A stretch of 64,000 bases of DNA from Nocardia nova (GCF_002933465.1 NZ_PSZE01000007.1:1-64000); one strand, 5' to 3'. Shown: positions 43,747 to 57,264, numbered from the stretch's first letter. The notes: generated by a model from the sequence alone, not told the origin. Translations and numbers: made by a program.

Positions 43747-44370
43747 TCAGACGCTGCGATCGGAGGCGAAGACCGCGGCCACATCGTCGACACCGCCCGC
43801 GGCATCGATGCGGACCTCGTTGCGGCCGAATGCGTGAAGCAGCAGTTCGGAGGGCTGCCCGGTGAGTACCACAGCATCGCCGCCGACGTTGTGCGCCGTC
43901 ACGCGTTCGCCCTCCGGCGTCGCCAGCACGACGGTGACCGGGGATTTGCGATATGCCATCCGCGCCATCCGCCGCGTCGCCGACCACAATGCGCGCTCGT
44001 CCTCGGCCGACAACGGGCGCGGCTTCCACTCCGGGTCGGCCCGGCGCACGTCCTCGTGGTGGATGAACATCTCGGTCAGGTTGACCACGGCGTCGACCGG
44101 CTTCAGCGGCGACCACCACGGCGGCCCCGTGCGGATCTGCTCCAGCAGTTCGGTGAACGGCTTCTCGGACACCTTCGCCTGCACCGAATCGAGGTATCCC
44201 GCAAGGGGTTTCAGCAGGATCCCCGGTGCGGCCGCGGGGTGGCGTTCCCGTACCACCAGGTGCGCGGCCAAGTCGTGCACCGTCCAGGTACCGCACAGGG
44301 TCGGGGCGTCGGGACCGACCGCCGTCATGGTCGACACCAGGGCCCGGCGTTCCCGTTGAGCCATACTCAT
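43747..44370 (-). CDS. TIGR03085-family (mycothiol-dependent/DinB-fold) metal-binding protein
   Basis: This 207-residue actinobacterial DinB-like/maleylpyruvate isomerase-fold protein has LCGTWTVHDLAAHLVVRE (about residues 25-42) and a second His pair in MFIHHEDVRR, which give the predicted metal site. The enzyme activity is unknown; related proteins use mycothiol. AGCGTA, on the minus strand TACGCT, ends 6 nt before the ATG at 44368-44370, indicating leaderless translation. Confidence 0.87.
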   Translation of the reverse strand: MSMAQRERRALVSTMTAVGPDAPTLCGTWTVHDLAAHLVVRERHPAAAPGILLKPLAGYLDSVQAKVSEKPFTELLEQIRTGPPWWSPLKPVDAVVNLTEMFIHHEDVRRADPEWKPRPLSAEDERALWSATRRMARMAYRKSPVTVVLATPEGERVTAHNVGGDAVVLTGQPSELLLHAFGRNEVRIDAAGGVDDVAAVFASDRSV

Positions 44371-44456
44371 GGGCCGAGCGTAATGGGTCGGAGGCCGGTG
44401 GAGGTAGGCAGCGTCACCCTGGACGTGTCCCCGGCGCTTCATCGGTACTGCGTAGC

Positions 44457-44490
44457 GGCCCCGCCCAGCTTCCTTGCCGCGGGCGGGGCC
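44457..44490. terminator. Hairpin terminator after rnj
   Basis: GGCCCCGCCC (44457-44466) and GGGCGGGGCC (44481-44490) form a 10-bp stem with a 14-nt loop, 10 bp beyond the rnj stop on the minus strand. It separates dapA-rnj from the following gene. Confidence 0.7.
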
Positions 44491-44500
44491 ACATCCGGCG

Positions 44501-47556
<3,056 letters not shown>

Positions 47557-47570
47557 TCACATTCCAGCAA

Positions 47571-47635
47571 TGACAGCAACTGTGACAGCATTTCGGCGCT
47601 GGCATGATGTCTCCGATGACGTCATACTGATGTCA
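47571..47635 (+). promoter_or_regulatory. Helically phased direct repeats before the RHH regulator gene
   Basis: Five 8-bp sites follow the pattern TGANNNCA: TGACAGCA at 47571 and 47583, TGATGTCT at 47605, TGACGTCA at 47617, and TGATGTCA at 47628, touching the ATG. Spacings are 12, 22, 12 and 11 bp, about one or two helix turns. This is the layout bound by ribbon-helix-helix repressors, so autoregulation is likely. Confidence 0.55.
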
Positions 47636-48081
47636 TGGATTTGAACAAGTACGCCGCCCGGCTGCACGACGATCTCATCGCGGCGGCTGCCCTCGGCGAC
47701 GAGAAGACCCAAGCCACCGCCGCCGCCTTGGCCGCCGCCACGGAGAATTCACTGCGGCTGACGCTGCTGGCCGCGCTCTCGGATCTGGCCGACGAGATCA
47801 ACGCGACCCTCGACGATCGCACCGTGCACGTCTCCCTGTCCGGTACCGACGCCCAGGTGGAGGTGCGCCGCACCGCGCGCGAGGAGTCGCACCCGACCTT
47901 CGAGGAGATGACCGGCGACATCAGCCGGGTCACCCTGCGCATGGTCGAGAACCTGAAGGCCCGCGCCGAGGAGGCCGCGAATCAGAGCGGTCAGTCGCTG
48001 AACTCCTGGCTCTCCGGTGCGGTACAGGGCGCACTGCGCGATCAGATGCGCAAGGGCGGCCCCGGACGCTGCGACAGCTGA
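47635..48081 (+). CDS. Ribbon-helix-helix (HicB/Arc-like) regulator
   Basis: This 148-residue protein has an N-terminal helical part (NKYAARLHDDLIAAAALGDE; LRLTLLAALSDLADEINATL). The C-terminal RHH DNA-binding motif is RVTLRMVENLKARAEEAANQ, then SGQSLNSWLSGAVQGALRD (about residues 100-138), as in HicB antitoxins and Arc. No toxin gene lies beside it: the next gene converges after 1 bp and the upstream neighbour is dapA, diverging. It is therefore more likely a stand-alone regulator. It is preceded by a phased operator array. Confidence 0.82.
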   Translation: MDLNKYAARLHDDLIAAAALGDEKTQATAAALAAATENSLRLTLLAALSDLADEINATLDDRTVHVSLSGTDAQVEVRRTAREESHPTFEEMTGDISRVTLRMVENLKARAEEAANQSGQSLNSWLSGAVQGALRDQMRKGGPGRCDS

Positions 48082-48082
48082 G

Positions 48083-49123
48083 TCAGTCCATCACCGTCAC
48101 CGTGCCGGTGGGGCCGATCTCGGTGCGGCGGTCGCGATCGGGCGACTGCGCGAGAACCGTCGACAGCACCCGGCGCCCCGGCGGCAGGATACGCACCGTC
48201 ACCGAACCGGCGTTGGCCGCGTCCAATTCCCGTGTGGCGACGTCGATGACGCGTTCGCGCAACCACTTCGGCGCATCGGTGAAACCGCCGTCGTCGAGCA
48301 GGACGACCTCCACCCCGCGCGCCCGCGCACCCCGCGCGGCGCCGCTGAGTTCCTCGGTCATCAACTGCGGGGCGCGCAGACCGTCGCGCAGTTCGGCCTC
48401 CAGGAGCCGGCACTGTTCGCGTTCGCCGACGGTGAGGACCGCACCCTCGGCGATGCGTTCCAGGATCGGGCGGGCCACCCGGTCCAGGCGGGCCAGCTGC
48501 CGCGTGCGCTCGCCGTCGGCGGCCGCCATCGTCGCCTCCGCGGCGGCCTGGGCGCTCGCCTCCTCGCGCAACATCCGCAGCGAACGCTGCGTGGGCCGCA
48601 TGATCTGCGCGAACACCGAGATGGCGATGACGGTGCCGATGGGCACGATCGCGGCGACGATCGCGCTCGCGCTCAGCCAGGCCCGCGCGGTGGCGACACC
48701 GATGACGACCGCGACTCCGGCCACGCCCAGCCACGCCGTCCCCATCCGGCCGCGCAGCACCAGCACGGCGAGCACATACGAGGTCGCGAAGGTGGTCCAC
48801 ACCATGTGCCAGGTTTCCGGTGTGCCGGGATCGGCCGAGGTCAGCGCGGTGGCGACCGGGCCGACGGCGGCGACGAAGATCGTCACGGTCCACGGCAGCG
48901 GATCACCGGGGACCACCAGCACCAGCGCACCGGCCACGACCATCACGATCAGCGCGGTCAGCGCCGGCAGCGCATTGGTGGTGTCGAGGTTGCGGACCAT
49001 GTAGAGCGTGATGGTCACTTCCAGCAGGACCAGGAACAGCCAGGCGGTACCGCCGCGCAGTCCGAGCAGCTCGCGCAGCCCGAAGGCCTGTTCACGACCG
49101 GATTCAGTGCGCACCGTCACCAC
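48083..49123 (-). CDS. Membrane sensor protein with a degenerate histidine-kinase C terminus
   Basis: This 346-residue protein has about six hydrophobic segments (residues 25-180), then a helical stretch EASAQAAAEATMAAADGERT and a domain GAVLTVGEREQCRLLEAELR that sits where a kinase would have its ATPase domain. No phospho-acceptor H-box and no N, G1 or G2 boxes are visible, so it is unlikely to phosphorylate. The start overlaps the true kinase gene by 20 bp. It probably modulates that kinase by heterodimer formation; that is inference. Confidence 0.65.
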   Translation of the reverse strand: MVTVRTESGREQAFGLRELLGLRGGTAWLFLVLLEVTITLYMVRNLDTTNALPALTALIVMVVAGALVLVVPGDPLPWTVTIFVAAVGPVATALTSADPGTPETWHMVWTTFATSYVLAVLVLRGRMGTAWLGVAGVAVVIGVATARAWLSASAIVAAIVPIGTVIAISVFAQIMRPTQRSLRMLREEASAQAAAEATMAAADGERTRQLARLDRVARPILERIAEGAVLTVGEREQCRLLEAELRDGLRAPQLMTEELSGAARGARARGVEVVLLDDGGFTDAPKWLRERVIDVATRELDAANAGSVTVRILPPGRRVLSTVLAQSPDRDRRTEIGPTGTVTVMD

Positions 49124-50372
49124 CCCAGACCAAGGTCACCGCGGTGCCCTCCCCGGGTTGCGATTCCACGAATCCGGCGCCGCCGGCCAGCTGGCGCATG
49201 CGGCCGAGAATGCTCACCGAGATGCCGAGGCGGTCCGCGGAGACCGCGTTCACGTCGAATCCCGCGCCGTCGTCGGCGAAGACGACCCGAATACTGCCCG
49301 CGCTGATCGTGCAGGTCACCGTGCGCGTCACCGCGCGACCGGGCACCGCGGCGTGGCGCAGGCTGTTGCGGACCGCTTCGGCCAGGGCGGCGGCGAGGGT
49401 GCGCGCGGCTCCGGCGGGCATGCGCAGATCGTCGAAGCCCGGCCAGGTCCTGGTGGTGAAGCGAATGCCGGCGTTCACCTCGTGCACCGACGCGCGCAAG
49501 AAGTTCACAGCCGCGCGGGCGTCGAGTACATCCGGTTCGCGCGATTCGACCCGGATCTCGTCGAGTTGTTCCAGGGTGCGTTCGGCCTGCCGGCGCAAGA
49601 CATCCGAGGGTTCGCTGCCGCGGGAGGCGTCCAGCAGCGTGGACAGGACGGCGTCGTGGATGAGGGCGGCAAAGCGGGCGCTCTCGTTGTCGCGGGCCGC
49701 GGCCGCGGCGGCTTCGGCGGCCTGCTTGCTCGCCGCCACCGATTCGCGGTCCACCCGAGCCGCGGCCGACAACGCCGAGAGTACGCACCACAGGAACAGC
49801 GCCGACAAGCCGACCGCCCGCGCGAAGGCGCTCAGTGCGGACGCGGCCGTGAACTGTTCCGCCAGATAGATATTCGTCAACGCGACGGCCGCCGACCCGA
49901 TCAGCAGATAGGCCACCGCGACGAGAGTCGGCCACGCCAGGGCCGCGGCGAGCACCCCGAGCGGCAGCATCCGGTACAGCCACACCGAATTCGCGCCGAT
50001 GCTGTGGGTGTCGAGTCCGATCAGCATGGTCGCCACCGCGGACAGGAACGCCACCGCAGCGCAGCCCGACACCAGCCGGATGGTGCGCGGGTTCGACCGG
50101 ATCGACAGCACGGCCAGCACCGGGAACAGTCCGAATGCGAAGGCACCGGCGCTCGGCGTCCACCAGGCGGGGGTGAACTGCGCCTGCTCGGTGATCTCCG
50201 GGACGTCGGCCAGGCCCATGATCACCCCGCCCGCACCGATCGAGAGCCCGAGCCGGCGCATGACGCGTTCCACCGCGGGAGCATCGGAGCGCACCTGCGC
50301 GCGGCCGGGAACCCGGATCCGGGCCGCGGCCGCGGTGCGCGCGAAGACTCCGGCGGCGTCGACCGCGATCAT
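49104..50372 (-). CDS. Membrane sensor histidine kinase
   Basis: This 422-residue NarL-partner-type kinase has six to seven membrane segments in residues 45-205. A dimer helix follows with the acceptor His239 in AALIHDAVLSTLLDAS, then the ATPase domain: N-box ALAEAVRNSLRHA, G1 VVFADDGAGFD, and a GLG-like LGISVSILGRM. The ATG lies in an ATGA overlap with the response-regulator gene and the 3' end overlaps the degenerate partner. Stimulus unknown. Confidence 0.86.
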   Translation of the reverse strand: MIAVDAAGVFARTAAAARIRVPGRAQVRSDAPAVERVMRRLGLSIGAGGVIMGLADVPEITEQAQFTPAWWTPSAGAFAFGLFPVLAVLSIRSNPRTIRLVSGCAAVAFLSAVATMLIGLDTHSIGANSVWLYRMLPLGVLAAALAWPTLVAVAYLLIGSAAVALTNIYLAEQFTAASALSAFARAVGLSALFLWCVLSALSAAARVDRESVAASKQAAEAAAAAARDNESARFAALIHDAVLSTLLDASRGSEPSDVLRRQAERTLEQLDEIRVESREPDVLDARAAVNFLRASVHEVNAGIRFTTRTWPGFDDLRMPAGAARTLAAALAEAVRNSLRHAAVPGRAVTRTVTCTISAGSIRVVFADDGAGFDVNAVSADRLGISVSILGRMRQLAGGAGFVESQPGEGTAVTLVWGGDGAH

Positions 50373-51022
50373 GCCTGGTTGCGCTCGGGCACCGGTAGCC
50401 ATCCGTCCTCCACCGCGCGCTTGTAGAGGTCGGTCTTGGTGGGCGCCGGGCGGCCGGCGTCGGCGTACTTCTGACGGATCCGGCCCAGGTAGTCGTTGAC
50501 GGTCTGCTCCGAGAGCCCGGTCAACCGAGCCACCCGCGAGGCCTTTTCGCCGGAGGCGTAGAGAGTCAGCACCTCCTGCTGGCGCGGGCTCAGTCCGACA
50601 TCGGGCAGCTGCGGATCGCCATCGATGGCGGCCGCCCAATCGGTCGTGACCACCTGTTCACCGCTCGCGGCGGCGCGCACCGCGGCGACGACGGTCTGCA
50701 CATTTTCGGATTTGCGCACCACGCCCAGCACCCCGGCTCGCGCGGCCGAGCGCACCAGGAACGGATTATCTGCTCCGGTGAACACCAGCACCTCGAGCCC
50801 GCGATCGCGCAGGGCCTGCACATTGGACTGCGGGGTGGAGCCGTCGGCGAGCCGCAGATCGAGTATCACCAGATCCAGTTCCGGTGCCGCCGAGAGCAAT
50901 TCGGACACCGTTGCGGCGGTGATGACCAGCTCCAGATCGCTCTCGCCGGCCAGCATGCTGGCCAGGCCGAGCGCGACCGACTCGTGGTCCTCGACCAGAC
51001 CGATCCGCCGCGGTGGCGTCAT
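50369..51022 (-). CDS. LuxR/NarL-type response regulator
   Basis: This 217-residue protein has a receiver domain with acidic pair Glu11-Asp12, phosphorylated Asp55 (LVILDLRLADG) and switch T/K residues in VLVFTGADN and VVRKSENV. The C-terminal HTH is LSPRQQEVLTLYASGEKASR, then VARLTGLSEQTVNDYLGRIR. It is first in the operon of three. The 125-bp gap upstream should hold the promoter. Target genes are unknown. Confidence 0.93.
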   Translation of the reverse strand: MTPPRRIGLVEDHESVALGLASMLAGESDLELVITAATVSELLSAAPELDLVILDLRLADGSTPQSNVQALRDRGLEVLVFTGADNPFLVRSAARAGVLGVVRKSENVQTVVAAVRAAASGEQVVTTDWAAAIDGDPQLPDVGLSPRQQEVLTLYASGEKASRVARLTGLSEQTVNDYLGRIRQKYADAGRPAPTKTDLYKRAVEDGWLPVPERNQA

Positions 51023-51147
51023 ATGGCCCTCACCCTTCCCGAAACCCGATCATCGCGCCGCGCCCCAGCCGGGAACGCGACGTCCTGCCGTCGAGTATGA
51101 CGGTGCCGGTGATATCCGTGTGAGACACCAGAAATCGGGTCACCGGC

Positions 51148-51600
51148 TCAGGCGGTCAACTGCGCCGCTATCGTCGCGCCCAGTTCCCAGCACTTCTCCC
51201 GGTCGTCCGTGCCCAGCTGACCGGTGACGATCACCGGCGCGGCGGCCTGTTGCCACCCCATCCCCGTCGTCACGGTCGTGATGCTGCGCTCGGCCCCCTC
51301 GGTGCCTTGGTTACCGTGGATGTACACCCCGAACGGCCGGCCGCGGGTGCTGTCGAGACACGGGTAGTAGAAGGTGTCGAAGGCGTGTTTGAGCGCACCC
51401 GACATGTAGCCCAGATTGGCCGGCGTGCCCAGCACATAGCCGTCGGCGGCGAGCACATCGCTTGCGGTCACGGCCAGCGCCGCCCGCCGCACCACCTCGA
51501 CTCCCTCGATCTCGGGGTCGGTGGCGCCCGCGACCACCGCTTCGAACATGTCCTGCAGGAACGGCGAAGGCGTGTGATGGATGATCAGCAACGTCGGCAC
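51148..51600 (-). CDS. Flavodoxin-family protein
   Basis: This 150-residue protein has an FMN-binding fold: LIIHHTPSPFLQDMFEAVV phosphate-loop position, then GYVLGTPANLGYMSGALKHAFD (WrbA/flavodoxin-like second loop) and FGVYIHGNQGTEGAERSI. It is likely an electron carrier or quinone reductase in the cytosol. A GTG start is used. It is transcribed after the dapB-side membrane protein, with a 30-bp gap. Confidence 0.86.
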   Translation of the reverse strand: MPTLLIIHHTPSPFLQDMFEAVVAGATDPEIEGVEVVRRAALAVTASDVLAADGYVLGTPANLGYMSGALKHAFDTFYYPCLDSTRGRPFGVYIHGNQGTEGAERSITTVTTGMGWQQAAAPVIVTGQLGTDDREKCWELGATIAAQLTA

Positions 51601-51630
51601 CCAGGCGAGCTTAGTGGGGCCGGCGGTGTG

Positions 51631-53140
<1,510 letters not shown>

Positions 53141-54256
53141 TCAGTCGAAAATGATCACCTGGCGCAGGGCGTGCCCGGCAGCCAGCTCGTCCATCGCGTG
53201 ATTGATCTCGTCGAGCCGGATGCGCGAGGACACCAGGCGTTCGACGGGAAGCCGCCCCTCCCGCCACATCCGCACATATTCCGGGATGTCGCGCGCCGGG
53301 ACCGCGGAACCGAGGTAGCTGCCCACGATCGAACGCCCCTGCGCGACGAGCCCGAGCGGTGAAATGCTCGCGCGAGCTTCCGGATTCGGCAGCCCGACGG
53401 TCACCGTGGTGCCGCCGGGCGCGGTGGCGGCCACCGCGGTCTCGAAGGCACGCACATTCCCCGCCGCCTCGACCACGACCTCGGCCGCGATGCCACGCTC
53501 GGCCACCTCCGCCGGTGTGTAGACCTGGGTCGCGCCCAATTCCTTTGCCAGCGTGAGCTTTTCGGGCACGGTGTCGACCGCGATGACCTCCGCGCCGAGA
53601 CTTTCCCGCAGCGATGCGGCCACCAGCACGGCGGCCATACCCACGCCGCCGAGACCGACGACCATGATGCGGTCCCCCGCACCGGGCCGGGCCGAATTCA
53701 GCAAGGCCCCACCGCCGGTGAGGACCGCGCAGCCGAGTACGGCGGCGACCTCCGGCGGCACATCGTCGTCGACCGGCACCACCGACCGCCGATCGACCAC
53801 GGCGTGGGTGGCGAATCCCGAGACGCCGAGATGGTGGTGCACGGGTCCGCTCGCATCGTGCAGGCGTCGCCCGCCGCCCAGCAACTCGCCCGCGTTGTTG
53901 GCGACGCTGCCCGGGACACACGGCGTGCGACCGCCGGTGGCGCAGCCCTCACACTGTCCGCAGCGCGGCAGGAAGGTCATCACGACGCGCTGGCCGGCCC
54001 GCAGATCGCTGTCACCGGGGCCCACCTGTTCGACTCGTCCGGCCGCCTCGTGGCCGAGCAGCATCGGCACCGGCCGCACCCGGTTTCCGTCGACCACCGA
54101 CAGGTCCGAATGGCACAGTCCGGCCGCCTCGATCCGGACCAACAGCTCCCCCGGTCCCGGCTCCGCCAACTCCAGATCCTCGATCACGATCGGGGTCGAA
54201 TCGGCATAGGGAGTCGGGTCGCCGATCCGCTCCAGCACAGCACCACGAATCTTCAT
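53141..54256 (-). CDS. Zinc-dependent alcohol dehydrogenase (class III-like, MDR family)
   Basis: This 371-residue protein has the catalytic-zinc motifs GLCHSDL and LGHEAAGRV, and the structural-zinc lobe RCGQCEGCATGGRTPC. The Rossmann core is VVGLGGVGMAAVLVAA, followed by a VDTVPEKL acidic end suggesting NAD(H). It resembles the actinobacterial Zn-ADHs that oxidise alcohols or S-mycothiol-type adducts. It stands alone, with 227 bp upstream to the next gene. Substrate unknown. Confidence 0.9.
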   Translation of the reverse strand: MKIRGAVLERIGDPTPYADSTPIVIEDLELAEPGPGELLVRIEAAGLCHSDLSVVDGNRVRPVPMLLGHEAAGRVEQVGPGDSDLRAGQRVVMTFLPRCGQCEGCATGGRTPCVPGSVANNAGELLGGGRRLHDASGPVHHHLGVSGFATHAVVDRRSVVPVDDDVPPEVAAVLGCAVLTGGGALLNSARPGAGDRIMVVGLGGVGMAAVLVAASLRESLGAEVIAVDTVPEKLTLAKELGATQVYTPAEVAERGIAAEVVVEAAGNVRAFETAVAATAPGGTTVTVGLPNPEARASISPLGLVAQGRSIVGSYLGSAVPARDIPEYVRMWREGRLPVERLVSSRIRLDEINHAMDELAAGHALRQVIIFD

Positions 54257-54483
54257 GGCACCGACGGTACCGGGCGAGCGCGACGCCGAGTATCACTCGG
54301 CCGACCGCGATCATCCGGAGCCGCCGCGGGCGCGGTGCACCCGATTCGCCGTCGGCGCCGGAGGCATCGGCCTGCCCGGTCCCGGATGACAGCGGACGCC
54401 TCGCGAGTACCGGGGCCGGACCTACGCCGGTGACCGGTTGGCTGGGCGCCGGAACGGGCACGGGGAGTATCGGCTGCGGCTAC

Positions 54484-55830
54484 TCATGCGTCCGGTTGTC
54501 CCGCGACGACAGGGCCGGCGCCGTCAGGATCTCGCACCCCGTCCAGCGTCGGCGTCTCCTCCGGCGCCGCAGGGCCGAACGGGCAGCCGGGGATCGCAGC
54601 ACCCTCGTTCGACACGCTGCCGCGACAGGTGACGCCACGAAAATCGGCCGGCAGCGAATCACCATCGGAGCCGATGCGGGCGTTGTCGAACACCGTACGG
54701 GAGGCATCGAAACGGGTGCCGACGAACGTGATGTGCGAACCGCCGATCACGGCCTCGTCGAAACGGGTGTCCGCGCCCGCGAAGCGGACGTCGTCGAAAT
54801 GCGTCCGGCCCCCCTCGAAACGGGTCTGCCGGAAATCCGTCATGTCGGCCCCGAAGTTCGCGCCACTGAACGACGTCGGTTCCCCGGCGAAGCGGGCGCG
54901 CAGGAATCGTGTTCCCGGACCGAGGAATTCGGCGCCGGTGAAGTCGGCACCGTGATGGAAGACGGCGTCCACGAAACTCGTTCCGGCCCTGGCTGTATGG
55001 TCGGTGTAGGCGGTGGTGGCGAAGTGCGCGTTGTGGAACAGCACGTCGTTGTCGAATCGCGCGGCATGAAAGGTCACATGCTGTCCGACGAACTTGACGT
55101 CGGTGAAGTTGGCCGAGCGGCTACCGGCGAAACGCGCGCCGCGCAGATGTGTATGCCGGCCGGCGAAGACCGCCCCCCGGAAGTCCACATCCTCCAGCAC
55201 CGCGTCGTCGAAGTTGAAATTATGTGTGGACCACGATATTTCGGCCGTCGGGCGCAGCCGCGAGGCGATCACCGAGACGATGGTGCGACGCACTTCACGA
55301 TCGTTCTGACGCAGCTGATAGGCCCGTTCCACCTGGGAGTTCCCCGCTTCCTCGGTGACCTTGCGCGAGCTCAGGTGGGTGGCGCCCTCATCGGGGTCGT
55401 AGGGCAGTCGCAGATAGCCGCACAGGACGTCGATGCACTGCTGCCGCATGCCGCGCGTCGCGAACTCGTCCGCCACACCGGCCATCGCGTAGACGCCGGC
55501 GATCCGCACCGCGACATCGGCATTACCCAGTTGCGCCGCCGCCGCGCCGAACAGTTGCGCGAAGCGGCCGCGTTCGTTGTCGCGCTGCTTGCGATAGGCC
55601 ACGACCAGCGCCACCGCACCGCCGACGCCGGCCGAGACCGACAACGCGATCTTCGTCAGATCCAGCTGATTCGGCGTATCGGCCTTCGCGCCGAGCACGA
55701 GCCACAGCGCCCACCAGGCGACACCCGCGATCGCCAAGCCGCCGAGCACCACCGTGACGACCGATACCAGCAGTGCCGAGCGCTGTATCCGCTGAGCCTG
55801 CCGGTGCAGAAATGTCCCCCGCCGAACCAT
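54484..55830 (-). CDS. Membrane-anchored pentapeptide-repeat protein
   Basis: This 448-residue protein has two N-terminal membrane segments (about 18-48 and 60-79). A helical linker follows with RIAGVYAMAGVADEFA, a motif that often precedes these repeats in actinobacteria. Residues 204-390 form a right-handed beta helix of A-x-F-x-x units (FRGAVF, ANFTDVKF, ADFTGAEF, FDDVRF). It therefore displays a rod-like domain on the cytoplasmic side if the N terminus is inside. TACTAT ends 6 nt before the ATG at 55828-55830, giving a leaderless start. The role is unknown. Confidence 0.85.
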   Translation of the reverse strand: MVRRGTFLHRQAQRIQRSALLVSVVTVVLGGLAIAGVAWWALWLVLGAKADTPNQLDLTKIALSVSAGVGGAVALVVAYRKQRDNERGRFAQLFGAAAAQLGNADVAVRIAGVYAMAGVADEFATRGMRQQCIDVLCGYLRLPYDPDEGATHLSSRKVTEEAGNSQVERAYQLRQNDREVRRTIVSVIASRLRPTAEISWSTHNFNFDDAVLEDVDFRGAVFAGRHTHLRGARFAGSRSANFTDVKFVGQHVTFHAARFDNDVLFHNAHFATTAYTDHTARAGTSFVDAVFHHGADFTGAEFLGPGTRFLRARFAGEPTSFSGANFGADMTDFRQTRFEGGRTHFDDVRFAGADTRFDEAVIGGSHITFVGTRFDASRTVFDNARIGSDGDSLPADFRGVTCRGSVSNEGAAIPGCPFGPAAPEETPTLDGVRDPDGAGPVVAGQPDA

Positions 55831-55962
55831 GGGCGCATAGTAACGAGAATTCGAATCCGCCACAGCTTCCGCAGGATTCGGCCCGGCCGCAGCGCGGCGA
55901 TGCGGCGCACACCTTCCCGGTGCGCACCGCATCGTTCTGTCCGGCAACCAGTTTCGCGCCGA

Positions 55963-57168
55963 TCAGTTCGCCGCGCGACTCCCGCGCACACCGATCGCGG
56001 CCGCTGTCAGGCAAGCCAGCGCAACCACCACCACGAACCACGGGAAGATCGTGCCCATCCCCCACTGCGTGGCCGCCCAGCCGGCCAGCACAGTCGGCAG
56101 TGCCATCGCCGTATAGGCCAGCAGGTAATACGCGGACATGGTTTCGCCGCGCTTGTGCTGCGGCACCACATTCGACAGATGCCGCAACGATCCCCCGAAG
56201 CCCAGGCCGAAGGTGGCGCCGAGCAGGACACCGGCCAGCAGGACGACCACCCAGTTGTGGGTCGCCAGCGCCGGAATGGTCAGCAGCAGTGCGATCGCCA
56301 TCCCGGTATCACCGCCGACAGCCGCGCGACGCGCCGGAATCGCGGTCGCGAACAGCTGAGCCAGCGCCCCGGCCGTCGCGGTCGAGGCGACCACGGCCCC
56401 GCCGAAGACCAGATTGTGCACGCCGGTCTTCTCCGCGGCGAGCGAGGGATACAGCGACAACAGCACACCCAGGACCGACCAGGCCGCCATCACGCCCAGC
56501 GCCGAGAACCAGAAATCGGCCCGAATCTCCTGCGGTACCGCCGGTTTCGCGATCCGGATGGGACCCGACATCCGCGCGGTGTGCGTTTCGGTCATCACCA
56601 CCACACCCACACCGATCAGCAGGCAGAACACCGTGATCACCACATACGGCGTGCGCAGCGGATGCGGTACGTACTGAGCGAGCAGCGCCGACCCCAGAAT
56701 GGCCACGGCCATACCGACATTGAAGGCCACACCCGTCAGCTGTCCCGATCGCGCGCCGTGCTGTGGACGCAGATCGAGCAGTGCCGCCGCCCCGGCGACG
56801 ACGGTGGCGCCGACGGCCACTCCGTGCAACGCCCGCGCCACCAGCAGCATCGCGACATTGTCGGCGAACAGAAAGACGACCAGTCCGATCACCATCGTGG
56901 CGAATGCGCCGAGCAGCACCGGCTTGCGGCCGAGCACATCGGAGATTTTGCCCGACACCAGGACCGCGGCCAGCGCGGCGACGGCATAGACGGCGAAGAC
57001 GATGGTGGTGGTCAGCGGCGAGAAATGCCATTCCTTCTGATACAGGCCGTAGAGCGGGGCGGGAACACCGGACACTCCGAGCGCGACTCCGCTGGCGGCC
57101 AGAATCAGTGCATAGGCCCAGGACTGCGTGGTCCGCGGAGCCGGTGCGACCGTGACAGTTGCGGTCAT
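55963..57168 (-). CDS. MFS transporter
   Basis: This 401-residue, 12-segment major-facilitator protein has motif A GKISDVLGRKPVLLG between TM2 and TM3, and further loops such as VVPQHKRGETMSAYYLLAY. It probably exports a small molecule. It diverges from an ArsR-family gene, with operators covering the 96-bp gap, so it is likely repressed by that protein. Confidence 0.9.
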   Translation of the reverse strand: MTATVTVAPAPRTTQSWAYALILAASGVALGVSGVPAPLYGLYQKEWHFSPLTTTIVFAVYAVAALAAVLVSGKISDVLGRKPVLLGAFATMVIGLVVFLFADNVAMLLVARALHGVAVGATVVAGAAALLDLRPQHGARSGQLTGVAFNVGMAVAILGSALLAQYVPHPLRTPYVVITVFCLLIGVGVVVMTETHTARMSGPIRIAKPAVPQEIRADFWFSALGVMAAWSVLGVLLSLYPSLAAEKTGVHNLVFGGAVVASTATAGALAQLFATAIPARRAAVGGDTGMAIALLLTIPALATHNWVVVLLAGVLLGATFGLGFGGSLRHLSNVVPQHKRGETMSAYYLLAYTAMALPTVLAGWAATQWGMGTIFPWFVVVVALACLTAAAIGVRGSRAAN

Positions 57169-57188
57169 CGATTCTCCCCATCAGGTAA

Positions 57189-57243
57189 GTTTGATTGCGA
57201 TCGAACTCAACCACCGTAGCGGTGGTTTGATTCCCATCAAACC
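57189..57243. promoter_or_regulatory. Two ArsR operator copies between the MFS and arsR-type genes
   Basis: GGTTTGAT-TCCC-ATCAAACC (57224-57243) is a perfect 8-bp inverted repeat. GTTTGAT-TGCG-ATCGAAC (57189-57206) repeats it with one mismatch, 36 bp away centre to centre. Between them CCACCGTAGCGGTGG (57211-57225) is another short palindrome. The layout suits cooperative repression of both divergent genes. Confidence 0.65.
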
Positions 57244-57264
57244 GAATGTCCCGTGAGAAAGATC

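Noticed and set aside
47635..48081. HicAB toxin-antitoxin module
   Set aside because: No small HicA-like toxin lies on either side, and the neighbours are dapA and a sensor gene.
54430..57219. 929-residue plus-strand open frame
   Set aside because: It covers the pentapeptide and MFS genes in antisense, and its composition is rich in Arg/His/Gln without a fold.
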